Shown piece after piece: positions 55,401 through 62,905 of a stretch of 64,000 nt of DNA. Both the position numbers and the translations under genes were made by a program. Within the stretch, counting starts at the first letter, position 1, and every line of letters starts with the position of its first letter. Origin of the DNA: Planctomycetes bacterium ADurb.Bin069 (GTDB taxonomy: Bacteria; Planctomycetota; UBA8108; UBA8890; UBA8898); contig MWEK01000014.1 in assembly GCA_002070955.1 (NCBI GenBank), positions 52,872 to 116,871 on the forward strand, read 5' to 3'. The notes under the pieces were generated by a model. The model was not told the origin of the DNA. It ran no database searches and saw only the letters and a list, made by a program, of their open reading frames with translations.

Positions 55401-57844
55401 GCATTCTGCTGGAAGTCTCCGAGGTGCAGTATCGCGAGGCCCGCGCCAAGGAACCGTATTTCGCCCTGGACAGGTTCCGGGTCGCGGCAACCCGCGTGGA
55501 TCCGGCGGGCGGAGTCATCGCCGTCGATGAGGTGGCGCTGGGCGGCGTCGAACTGGGGGTGCGCCGCGCGGCCGACGGCGCCGTGCACGCCCTCGGGTTG
55601 GTCGCATCTCCGCCGGCGGAGGCCGGGAACGATCGGCCGGCGGCGCCGGCGACCGCCGCCGAGCCGCCCCAGGCTCCCGCGCCCGCCGCCTTGAGCGCCA
55701 AGCTTCCGCGCGTCGCCCTGGCCGCGCTCGACCTGGGTGTGAAGCGCGTGAGTTTTCTCGATGAAACCGCCGGGCAGGTCGAGCCCCTCGTCATCGAGGG
55801 CCTTCGCTTCCGGAACGTCAAACCCATCGAGCTGCTCGGCGAGGAGCCGGAGACCCGACCGCCGGTCGAGCTCGAGTGCGAGACGGCGCTGAGGCCCGTG
55901 GCGGAGGCGGCGCGCGTTGCGATCACGGCGCTCCCCTTCGCGGCGGAGCCTGAGCTGCAGCTCAACCTCCAAGTCTCCGGTCTGAGCGGGAACGGCATGC
56001 TGGCCGTCGCCCCAGCCCTCAAGAAGCACATCGACGGGGCGGGGCTCACCGATGGTTCGGCGCGCCTGAGCCTCTTCCTGGTGTTGAAGGCCCGCCGGCG
56101 CGGTCCGCTCGACTTCGACTTCCTGCGCGACTTCGGTTTTGAGTGCGCTCTGAAGGAAGTCGAGTTCAAGGGCGCGCCCGACGGTCCGGTGCTGGCGGGG
56201 TTCGAGGAACTGCGCATCGAGGCCGCGAGCATCAAGCCCGAGGCGCGGTCGGTGGAACTGAAGCTCATCGAACTCCAGAAGCCCGTGGGGGAGATTCGGC
56301 GCACACCCGACGGCATCCAAGCGCTCGGCCTGACCGTGCGCCTGCCTTCCGCCGCGGCGGACGGAGCGCCCGCCGCCCAGGCGCCTGTCGCCGAAGCCGC
56401 GGCGCCGCCCGCCGCCGAAACGCCCGCCGCGCCGCCTGCCGATCTGCCGGTCGTCGCCGTCGACCGCGTGGCCGTGAGCGGCATCCGGTTCGACATCGCC
56501 GACGAGGTCTGCGATCCTCCGCTGCTGGTGCCCCTCAGGGAGCTCGATGTCGAGATCCGCGGTCTCGATACCCGCGCGCTCAAGGAGCCGCGCCCGATCC
56601 GTTTCGGCGCCTCGCTGAGCGGAGGCAAGGTGACCGTGAAGAAAGCGCTTGCGCGGAGCGCCCTCGCGGGGGCCATCGGCGACGCCGTCGCGCTGGCGGC
56701 GGGAGCCCAGGCGCCCGGGCTCGGGGCGACCGAGGAGGTGCCGATCTTCGAGGAAGCCGCCGTGAACGGCAGGGTGATTTTGCATCCCGAACTCAGCGGC
56801 TTCGTGAAGGCGAGCGTGAGCGCCCTGCAGCTTCAGGCGTTCAAGGGGCCGGCCGCCGCCGCGGGAGTGACGCTGGACGGCGGCACCCTCGATCTCAATC
56901 AGGACCTGCGTCTTCGCGGCGGAGAAGCAAGCGATCTGAGCCTGCGGATCGACTTCACGGACCTGTCCCTCTCGGAGGGGGCCGACGGGCCGATTTTCCG
57001 CTATTTGAAGCTGCCCGCGCCCCTCGACGCGGTGCTCTTCGCGCTGCGAGACGCCAACGGCGGCATGCGCATTCCGCTGGATGCGTCCTTGGATCTGGCG
57101 GCGCCGTCTGTGACGGATCTGCTCCTGCCGGTCACGACGGCCCTCGGGGTTCTCGTCGCCAAGGCCATCGCGAACGCGCCGCTGCGCCTGGGGCTGGGCG
57201 TCGCCGACCTATTCGTTCCGGGCTCCGAGGAATCGGCTCCGCGGGAAGAGGAACCGATCCAGATCGGGTTCCTGCCCGGCGAAATCGAACCTTCCGGCGG
57301 CGAACGGGCGAAGCTGGAAGCGCTCCTCGCGCGGGTGCGCGCCGGGGAATTTCTGCTGGTCCGCGTGCAGCACATCTTCGGCGGCGGCGACTTGGAGAAG
57401 ACCTTCGCGCGCGCGAATCCCCCCCGCGACCTTGTGGGCGAACTCGGATTGCAGTTGCGCGCGGAACGGGATCGGCTCGTCGCGGCGCGCGATGCCCGGG
57501 CCGCGGAGGCCCGCGCCTACATGGCCTCGGGGCTGGATGCGAAGGCGAGCGCGTCGCGGGCGGCCGCGCGGAGCATCGATCTGCGGATCGCGGACACGGA
57601 GGAGTCTCTGGACAGACTCTACGACCTGCTGCGCCCCGGCGCCGAACGCCAGGCCGAACGGCGCGGGCGCGAGGCCGCCTTGGCGCTCGCGGCCATGCGC
57701 ATGGCCTGGGTCAAGACTTTCATCGCCGAGGCGGGCCCCGAGGAGGAGGAGTTCGGCAAGCTGCGGTTCGCGAATCCGCGCTATACGGAGGCCGCCGGCG
57801 AGGAAGGCGGCGTGCTCCGGTTCGCTCCCGTGCCGGCGCCCTGA
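52490..57844 (+). CDS. Giant DUF748/AsmA-like envelope protein
   Basis: 1,784 residues. One N-terminal membrane segment (VLWILAIGFGLLLLLRASVD) is followed by a long run of similar beta-helix units, each opening with a pattern like ...ALGELAVKEGRVELRDE, with Ala/Pro linkers such as APPPPAPAAVSAAAV. The N-terminus (YERLYITFLGLDAELWHLKI) and C-terminus (VQHIFGGGDLEKTFARANPP) fit DUF748 proteins, a branch of the AsmA/TamB-like group that may form grooves carrying lipids across the periplasm. The C-terminal 200 residues are helical and charged. It is unusually long for the family. It is cotranscribed and translationally coupled with the lipoprotein upstream. Confidence 0.85.
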   Translation: MTATPAPPTPPAFTLAPDGRTLPGRRRRWRRRVLWILAIGFGLLLLLRASVDRLLPWALAKAAKAYNLNASYERLYITFLGLDAELWHLKIAPLGGGEPIIDAEYCRADVSVFDLLRGRLRACRLEIDGLDVRIVREADGRIAVLDSLMPAAAPPAVPAPEAKPAEGPIEIAPPLAIDALRLQNVRVALRDAHVTPAFEAVLAVNVHLSDLGSAARPLRFGLDFNASPFLDVLRVEGSGRVDRDALRTEFSAAVEGLRAGALEAYLAALGIRPRAHAIAFGLRGTAALARRAEGGALAGELSLEAIRAAADGGEFAGVDRVSARIEELDRGVLRFGSVLVERPRLLVERTAAGRLAVAGMEFGEAAPERSEEQPPPAAPPPPAPAAVSAAAVLALGELAVKEGRVELRDEGAAEPGGLALVLEKFVLRDLVIAPDRPGAAAAFEAQLAAPGVFKNASVAGTVAGLPLHPILEGTARGSGITGQALRPYLAAAGVEPAFTDGSLEAGFRLAADVSPDGKVRAELQLSDAQLRDGGDELARIGLEVSDVLFDPLNPTLRIASIDVRGPRVKARLDEAGSLAFLGLRTVKPSAAAPPSPGRAQAPAPCAAPGARPPAPALGIELGRLAWKDVHVELRDDSLAAPRTFTIDDAGLEIAGLRTSLDPAEAPAAPAAVKAWLASPGLLERVTVEGTAVAHPRTPSIALAIEGSGLTLEGLEERLAALGLEPAPGTGSFALRLEASAVLDAAGASASVSIRDAALRHGGEEWLGVGALEVKDAAFAPGEARVQAVKIERPRALAARQADGSFLAACLRVRPPQPGAGGEAPAPEHAPTPAKASAGAAAPEESPVLTLESLSVDRGTLRIRDAAVSPVVDVALEADLALQALVVGREAAPARFDGLLAAEGIVKSLRVGGDLELGPARKAVRLKADVRGLAAGPLSAYLGRDVRSELEDGRLAARVEARVEPRAEGGAGILLEVSEVQYREARAKEPYFALDRFRVAATRVDPAGGVIAVDEVALGGVELGVRRAADGAVHALGLVASPPAEAGNDRPAAPATAAEPPQAPAPAALSAKLPRVALAALDLGVKRVSFLDETAGQVEPLVIEGLRFRNVKPIELLGEEPETRPPVELECETALRPVAEAARVAITALPFAAEPELQLNLQVSGLSGNGMLAVAPALKKHIDGAGLTDGSARLSLFLVLKARRRGPLDFDFLRDFGFECALKEVEFKGAPDGPVLAGFEELRIEAASIKPEARSVELKLIELQKPVGEIRRTPDGIQALGLTVRLPSAAADGAPAAQAPVAEAAAPPAAETPAAPPADLPVVAVDRVAVSGIRFDIADEVCDPPLLVPLRELDVEIRGLDTRALKEPRPIRFGASLSGGKVTVKKALARSALAGAIGDAVALAAGAQAPGLGATEEVPIFEEAAVNGRVILHPELSGFVKASVSALQLQAFKGPAAAAGVTLDGGTLDLNQDLRLRGGEASDLSLRIDFTDLSLSEGADGPIFRYLKLPAPLDAVLFALRDANGGMRIPLDASLDLAAPSVTDLLLPVTTALGVLVAKAIANAPLRLGLGVADLFVPGSEESAPREEEPIQIGFLPGEIEPSGGERAKLEALLARVRAGEFLLVRVQHIFGGGDLEKTFARANPPRDLVGELGLQLRAERDRLVAARDARAAEARAYMASGLDAKASASRAAARSIDLRIADTEESLDRLYDLLRPGAERQAERRGREAALALAAMRMAWVKTFIAEAGPEEEEFGKLRFANPRYTEAAGEEGGVLRFAPVPAP

Positions 57845-57902
57845 TACCGGCGGCCGCCGTTCCGGATCCCGCCGTTTCCTGCGAGGGGCGGGCGGAAACC
57901 TC

Positions 57903-59096
57903 TCACCGGATCTCGTACAGGTGCACCGCGTAGGGCTCGAAGTCGTCGGTGAACGCGCCGCCCGCGCACGGAAGCTTGCGGTCTTCATCGATCACGGTCG
58001 CCGTCGCCGCCGCGGGTACGCCCGGCACGGTGAAGGCGCCGCGCGCCGGCGTTCCTTCCATGCGCACGGCGAAGATATAGACCGCGTCCCGGTACCGGCG
58101 GGCGAGCATGGCGATGGGCCCCGAGGAAAGCTCCTTGGCTAGGGCGGGGTCGACGGCCGGCGGATCGGCGGCGACGGCCGCGCCGTCCGCCGCCGCGCCG
58201 GCGTTGATGACTGGCGCGAGGCGGCGGATCTGTCCGTTCAGGGCGCCGACGGCGGCGCTCATCTCGCGGTCGGCGAGCAGCCCCGCCTCGATGAAGGATG
58301 GCGCGAAGCGGTGGCAGAAATAGATCAATCCGCGCGCGCCGTGGATGATGGCCATCCACGCCTCGGCGCGCACGTCGCGCGGCGACGGCGCGGCCTCGAG
58401 GTTGCTTATGTTCGTGCACTCCAGGCAGCTCCAGATCGTCTTCCTCCCCTCCGTCCATTTGACGAGCCGATTGACGCCGACGGCCACGTACCAGAGCTTG
58501 CCGGCGACGGCGGGCTTGGCGTGGCAGGCGGGGTAGATGTCGAAGGAGATTATGTCGGCGGCCTCGACGTACCGGAGGTAGTCCTCGGGGTGGTTTGTGC
58601 GCGTGCCGCGGCCGTACCAGCCGTCCCACGCGACGCCCTGGCCGAGGTTGAGAAGGGTCGGGCGCGAAGGGTCGGCCGCGGATATGCGGCGGTAAGTCTC
58701 GCGCACCGCGTCGGGCGTGATCGGCGGGCCGTAGCCGCCGCCCGTCTTAGGCTGGGCGTTGTCGGGCTCATCGCCGTGCATCCAGCCCGCGATGAGCGCC
58801 TCGTCGAGGTGCGCGCGGGCGTAGTCGTTCTGGTCGCAGATGACGGGCATGCCGTGGGCGCGCAGCTCGGCGATCTGGGCCTCGGTGGGCCCCTTCCACA
58901 GGCCCACGTACAGGTTGATGCCGATCGCCTTGTACGCCGGCGCGTTCCGCGGGGCCTGCAGCCACACGGCGAGGGGAAAATAGTCCTCCCGGGCCTCGAT
59001 GCCGCGGGGCCGAGGCCCGGTGCCGCTCTCGCCGGCCGCCGCCGCGCCGCAGAGCGCCGCGGCGGCCAGGACTCGCAGACCGAAGCCGGGCCTCAT
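57903..59096 (-). CDS. Secreted TIM-barrel glycosidase-like protein
   Basis: 397 residues with signal peptide (GLRVLAAAALCGAAAA). It has an alpha/beta-barrel pattern: FPLAVWLQAPRNAPAYKAIGINLYVGL (in part), MPVICDQNDY, then MHGDEPDNAQ with a candidate acid/base glutamate and, later, WSCLECTNISN with a candidate nucleophile glutamate. The order is as in GH clan GH-A beta-galactosidase-like families. The substrate is unknown. AGGAGG precedes the ATG. It follows the LamG/dockerin gene by about 60 bases and may be cotranscribed with it. Confidence 0.75.
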   Translation of the reverse strand: MRPGFGLRVLAAAALCGAAAAGESGTGPRPRGIEAREDYFPLAVWLQAPRNAPAYKAIGINLYVGLWKGPTEAQIAELRAHGMPVICDQNDYARAHLDEALIAGWMHGDEPDNAQPKTGGGYGPPITPDAVRETYRRISAADPSRPTLLNLGQGVAWDGWYGRGTRTNHPEDYLRYVEAADIISFDIYPACHAKPAVAGKLWYVAVGVNRLVKWTEGRKTIWSCLECTNISNLEAAPSPRDVRAEAWMAIIHGARGLIYFCHRFAPSFIEAGLLADREMSAAVGALNGQIRRLAPVINAGAAADGAAVAADPPAVDPALAKELSSGPIAMLARRYRDAVYIFAVRMEGTPARGAFTVPGVPAAATATVIDEDRKLPCAGGAFTDDFEPYAVHLYEIR

Positions 59097-59158
59097 GGCT
59101 CGCGACCTCCTTACCTAGGGACTATCCGCCCAGCGCGTCCGGCACCGCGCCCCGCGTG

Positions 59159-61864
59159 TTAGGGGCACCACGGGAACACGCACGGCCCCAGGGTGTCGGG
59201 CGTCGGATCCACGCCGCACTCGCTGAAGGGCGGCGGCAGCGGACCGGCGCCCGCGAAGAGGTGCCCGAGAATCTTGACCGGGTCGGAAATGTCGATCTTG
59301 CCGTCATCGTTGGCGTCGGCGGCGTCGGGGCACGAGGGCGGCGTCTTCCCCGCGAAGAGGTAGCCGAGCAGGAAAACCGCGTCGGAGATGTCGATTTTGT
59401 TGTCGGCGTTGGCCATGCCGCGCTTGAAGCGCGGTTCGGCCGCTCCGCCGTGATCGGCGCCGAGACCTTCGAGGATGTCCTGGTGGTTGGCCTCGATCTG
59501 CGCCGCCGTCAAGGCGACGCGCCGGACGCGCACGGCATCGATCGTGCAGCCGGGCATGGTTGTCGAGAACTCGAAGTCGCGCTGCTGCCGGGCGAAGAGG
59601 CAGAAGTAGGCGTGATAGGGATAGCCTTCCGGCGTTTCCAACGTCCAGGAATCGCCGATGTCGTACTGGCTGACCACCAGACCGTCGACGTACGTCGTCA
59701 CCCGATCCGCCGCGCGGTCCGTCACGACGGCGACGTACGCGTAGCGCCGGGGCGCCACCGTGGCGAGGCCGCCCCACTTCTCGCCGGGGGCGCCCTTCTC
59801 GCCGTTGCAGTTGAACCACACGTACTGGTTGGGTTGGGGGAGCGCCATGAAGCCCCAACCGTAGCGCGGGTCCTCTTCGTTCCCCTCGGCCCGGCAGCGC
59901 CACGTGCCGGCCAGACCGGTCCAGGACATCGTGCCGGCGCCGGGAATGAAGTACATCTCGAAGGTGAAATCGTCATCGACGCCCATCTCGAAAACGTCGT
60001 CGTCTTCTTCGATGATGCCGTGCGGTCCCGCCAGATAGTCCATGCCGTCCGGTCCTCGGCCGCGGAGCTTCACGGCGAGGTTCGCATCCGCGAACTGCGG
60101 CGCGCCCGGCACGGCGCTGAAATGTCCGAACCCGCCGCCGTCATCGGGCACGTCGTAGAACGCGAGCTCGAGGCTGCTTGGGGAAAGATCCAAGGTCACA
60201 TCCGTTCCGGCCGGATCGAGCGGGCGATCGTCGGGCAGGTCGTTGAACTCCAGGTGCAGAATGGTGTCCGCGGTGGTGTGGAAGACCCGGCTGTTGCCGC
60301 GGTTGTCGGCGACCTTGATCCGCCGCGCGCATGTCGTCGTCGCGCCTAGGGAGTTGGTCGCGGTCAGCGTGATGGTGAACTCGCCCGCCGTCGCGGCCAC
60401 CCACGCGGGCGGTTCGGCCGCGTTCGAATCCTCGAGGCCGTCGCCGTTCAGGTCCCAACTGTAGCTCGCGATCGCCGGCGCCGGAATCTCGAGACCGCCG
60501 GTCAGAGGACACTGGAAGACAGGCGGGTTCCAGGGCGTCGTGATCACGGCGGCGACGCTCAGCGCGCGGCCTCGCGCCAGCAGGACCGGCGACGCGAAGG
60601 ATTCCTCTCCGTCGACGAAGATCCGGATCGACCCTTGCGGGGCGGGAACCGCCACCTTGAGCGTGATGGTGCCCTCGGCCGTCTGGGCCGCATCGTTGGT
60701 CACGCGGAGCGTCACCGGAATGCCGGCGGGGTGTTCCTCCGCAAAGGAGGTTTCAAGGGTCGCGGCGCCTTCCATGAAGGCGCCGTCGCCGACTTTCCAC
60801 GCGTAGGAAACGATGGTCCGCCCCGCGCCGGCGAGGCTCTTGCCGCCGTCGAGCCGGACGCACTGGTTCGGGACGAGGGTGGTGGCGCTGGGCTCGATCA
60901 CCGCCGTGATGACGGTGGAGGGGTTCGGCCGTCCGGACTGGATGTCCTCCCACGCGATCTCGATCTCCTGGGGCGTCAACGCGCGCTTGAGAAGGCGGAC
61001 GGCGTCGAGCTGGAAGCCGGGAGGCGGGGTCATGTATCGCAGGAACACGTTGGGGTGCGTGGGGTCGTTCTCTCCGTTCAGCATCATGAAGCGCGCGTGG
61101 CGGGCGGGCGTGTCGGTGCCGGGGATATAGGGCGTGATGAAGGCCATCCACGGCTCGAGGGGCAAGGTTGCCACCAGGACGGCATCGAGGTAGAGCCTGA
61201 CCATTTGCTCCTCGCGGTCGCAGGCGACGGCGAGGTAATGGCGGCCGAAGGGAATCTCGAAGACGGGGCGGGACTGATGCTCGTTGAAGCCGGGGCTTGC
61301 CCTGCCGTCGGGGGGGACGGGCGAGGCCACCCAGGCCCAGCCGCGCGTTCCCTCCCAGCCGTAACGAATGAGGCCCCAGCCGTACCAGAGATTATGCGCG
61401 TCGTCGTCGTTGCCGCCGTAGCGCGAGTGCCACGTGCCGGCGAGAATCCCCCAGTCGCCGATCTCGGGCGCGAAGCCCAGATCTTCGCGGTGGATGTACA
61501 TCTCGAGGGAGAAGCTCTGATACTCGTTCATCTCGAAGGCATCGCCGTCGTCATCCACCACGATGGACGCCGCGCGCGAATCGAAGCTGAGGCGTCGGGC
61601 CTCGCGGTTGGCGGCGCCGTAGGCCGCATCGCCCGGGCCCAAGGCCAGGGCCCGCGCCCCGTTGTGCTCCACCACGGCGTCCAGCCCGTTCCCCGAACCG
61701 TCGGAGATCACGGTTCCGTCGGAGAGTTCCCCGTCTTGGACGTCGTTGAACTCGTAAATGGCGATTGTGTCGGAAACGGGGAGAAAGATGCGCCCTTCCG
61801 CCTGCGCCGCGCACAGGGATGTCGCCGCGAGGGCGACTACGCTTGAAATGAGCATTACCCGCAT
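59159..61864 (-). CDS. Secreted LamG/PKD/dockerin-like protein
   Basis: 901 residues from the ATG at 61864, giving a signal peptide (LISSVVALAATSLCAAQA). Order: LamG-like domain about 25-280 (FSLEMYIHRED), a PKD-like module about 320-400 (VSYAWKVGDG), a second one about 430-530 (IASYSWDLNGDGLEDS), a second LamG-like domain about 540-790 (FTFEMYFIPGAG), then two dockerin-like EF-hands (GMANADNKIDISDAVFLLGYLF, ANDDGKIDISDPVKILGHLF). The tail GPLPPPFSECGVDPT... resembles that of the gene at 46296. It is probably surface or extracellular. The leader has two copies of a short hairpin plus GGAAAGG. Confidence 0.87.
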   Translation of the reverse strand: MRVMLISSVVALAATSLCAAQAEGRIFLPVSDTIAIYEFNDVQDGELSDGTVISDGSGNGLDAVVEHNGARALALGPGDAAYGAANREARRLSFDSRAASIVVDDDGDAFEMNEYQSFSLEMYIHREDLGFAPEIGDWGILAGTWHSRYGGNDDDAHNLWYGWGLIRYGWEGTRGWAWVASPVPPDGRASPGFNEHQSRPVFEIPFGRHYLAVACDREEQMVRLYLDAVLVATLPLEPWMAFITPYIPGTDTPARHARFMMLNGENDPTHPNVFLRYMTPPPGFQLDAVRLLKRALTPQEIEIAWEDIQSGRPNPSTVITAVIEPSATTLVPNQCVRLDGGKSLAGAGRTIVSYAWKVGDGAFMEGAATLETSFAEEHPAGIPVTLRVTNDAAQTAEGTITLKVAVPAPQGSIRIFVDGEESFASPVLLARGRALSVAAVITTPWNPPVFQCPLTGGLEIPAPAIASYSWDLNGDGLEDSNAAEPPAWVAATAGEFTITLTATNSLGATTTCARRIKVADNRGNSRVFHTTADTILHLEFNDLPDDRPLDPAGTDVTLDLSPSSLELAFYDVPDDGGGFGHFSAVPGAPQFADANLAVKLRGRGPDGMDYLAGPHGIIEEDDDVFEMGVDDDFTFEMYFIPGAGTMSWTGLAGTWRCRAEGNEEDPRYGWGFMALPQPNQYVWFNCNGEKGAPGEKWGGLATVAPRRYAYVAVVTDRAADRVTTYVDGLVVSQYDIGDSWTLETPEGYPYHAYFCLFARQQRDFEFSTTMPGCTIDAVRVRRVALTAAQIEANHQDILEGLGADHGGAAEPRFKRGMANADNKIDISDAVFLLGYLFAGKTPPSCPDAADANDDGKIDISDPVKILGHLFAGAGPLPPPFSECGVDPTPDTLGPCVFPWCP

Positions 61865-61872
61865 GGCACACA

Positions 61873-61926
61873 ACCTTTCCGGAGCCGCGGCTCCAAACCG
61901 ACGACCTTTCCGGAGCCACAAGCTCC
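61873..61926 (-). promoter_or_regulatory. Duplicated hairpin plus ribosome-site-like leader element
   Basis: On the minus strand the leader contains GGAGC-TTGTG-GCTCC-GGAAAGGT (61926-61904) and GGAGC-CGCG-GCTCC-GGAAAGGT (61894-61873). These are two small hairpins, each followed by the same GGAAAGGT. Only the second is next to the ATG. Confidence 0.5.
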
Positions 61927-61933
61927 GTACTAG

Positions 61934-61962
61934 ATTGTATGCGACCTGCGGAAGGGGTTCAA
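61934..61962 (-). promoter_or_regulatory. Promoter of the LamG/PKD/dockerin gene (minus strand)
   Basis: TTGAAC, 17-base spacer, TACAAT, about 70 bases before the ATG at 61864. Confidence 0.7.
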
Positions 61963-61991
61963 TCCGCCGCGTTCCGGCATGGCGGCCGGTT

Positions 61992-62684
61992 TTAATCCAG
62001 CGCGGCGATCTTGATGTTTCGGAACCAGATGGGCGCGTTGCTGTGCTTGCCTTGGAGCCCGATGCGGCCCTTCGTGGGCAGCTCGGCCAGCGGTTTGCTC
62101 AGCCATGCCGGAATCTCGGTTCCGTCGGGATTGGTCTTCGCCGATGTGAAGAGACGCATGTCCAGCGTCGTCACCCGCTCTCCGTTCAGAACGACGCAGA
62201 CCATGGGTCCTTTGCAGGTGATGGTCATGTGGTTCCATTCCCCGGGCTTTTTCACCATGCTCTTCGTCGGCGGGACATGCCCGAAGATGGCGCCGCAGTG
62301 CCAGGAACGCGGCTCCTTGGCCCACTTCTCGGCGTAGTCGTCGGCGATCTGGATCTCTACCGTGTTGGGAATCCAGTTGACGATGTCCGAGCTGTAGACC
62401 AAGACGCCGCTGTTGGTTTCGTGGGCGGTCTTGAACTCCAGGTCGAGGACGAAGTTCTCGTAGTCGCGCTTGGTCCAGATTGCTTGGTCCTCTGATGCCG
62501 TGAGGACGCCGTCCTCGACGCGCCAGACGCCTTCCGGGGCGATGGCGTTGGACAGATCGGGCGCGAACAAGTCCTGCCAGGCGAGGGTGCCGGCGGCGGG
62601 GCACTGGCACGAGTTCGGGCCGGAGCGGCAGCCGGCAAAGAGCGCGACGCCGACGGCGAGTGCGAAGAGCTTGTGCATGAGCAT
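61992..62684 (-). CDS. DUF1080 lipoprotein (3-keto-disaccharide hydrolase-type fold)
   Basis: 230 residues from the ATG at 62684 (AGGAGG upstream; a second ATG at 62678 is possible). The lipobox FAGC after a hydrophobic start (LFALAVGVALFAGC) makes it a likely lipoprotein. The body is a concanavalin-like sandwich with DUF1080 marks: GVWRVEDGVLTAS, FVLDLEFKT..TNSGVLVYS, GEWNHMTITCKGP and GRIGLQGKHSNAPIWFRNIKI (in part). DUF1080 domains act on or bind glycans, some as 3-keto-glucoside hydrolases. It has its own promoter. Confidence 0.88.
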   Translation of the reverse strand: MLMHKLFALAVGVALFAGCRSGPNSCQCPAAGTLAWQDLFAPDLSNAIAPEGVWRVEDGVLTASEDQAIWTKRDYENFVLDLEFKTAHETNSGVLVYSSDIVNWIPNTVEIQIADDYAEKWAKEPRSWHCGAIFGHVPPTKSMVKKPGEWNHMTITCKGPMVCVVLNGERVTTLDMRLFTSAKTNPDGTEIPAWLSKPLAELPTKGRIGLQGKHSNAPIWFRNIKIAALD

Positions 62685-62769
62685 GTCACCTCCTGTGCTT
62701 AACCCCCGGCCTTTGTGAACGACCGCGCGGGCGGCGCCGGAGGCGTTTGGGCCGCCGCGCGGAGCGCCG

Positions 62770-62798
62770 ATCATAGCACACGCCCGGCGGAACCACAA
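62770..62798 (-). promoter_or_regulatory. Promoter of the DUF1080 lipoprotein gene
   Basis: Minus strand: TTGTGG, 17-base spacer, TATGAT, about 86 bases before the ATG at 62684. Confidence 0.65.
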
Positions 62799-62818
62799 AG
62801 CGAGGCGCCGCCGCGGGC

Positions 62819-62847
62819 TTGTAAGGCTCCGGCGTTCTGCGTACAAT
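62819..62847 (+). promoter_or_regulatory. Promoter of the 3'-terminal LamG-type gene
   Basis: TTGTAA, 17-base spacer, TACAAT, 59 bases before the ATG at 62906. It is divergent from the promoter at 62770-62798. Confidence 0.7.
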
Positions 62848-62905
62848 GGCAAAATGGCGGCAAATGGCCGGTAGGCTTGACGGCTTCAGTCGAGGAGGCG
62901 TTTTT

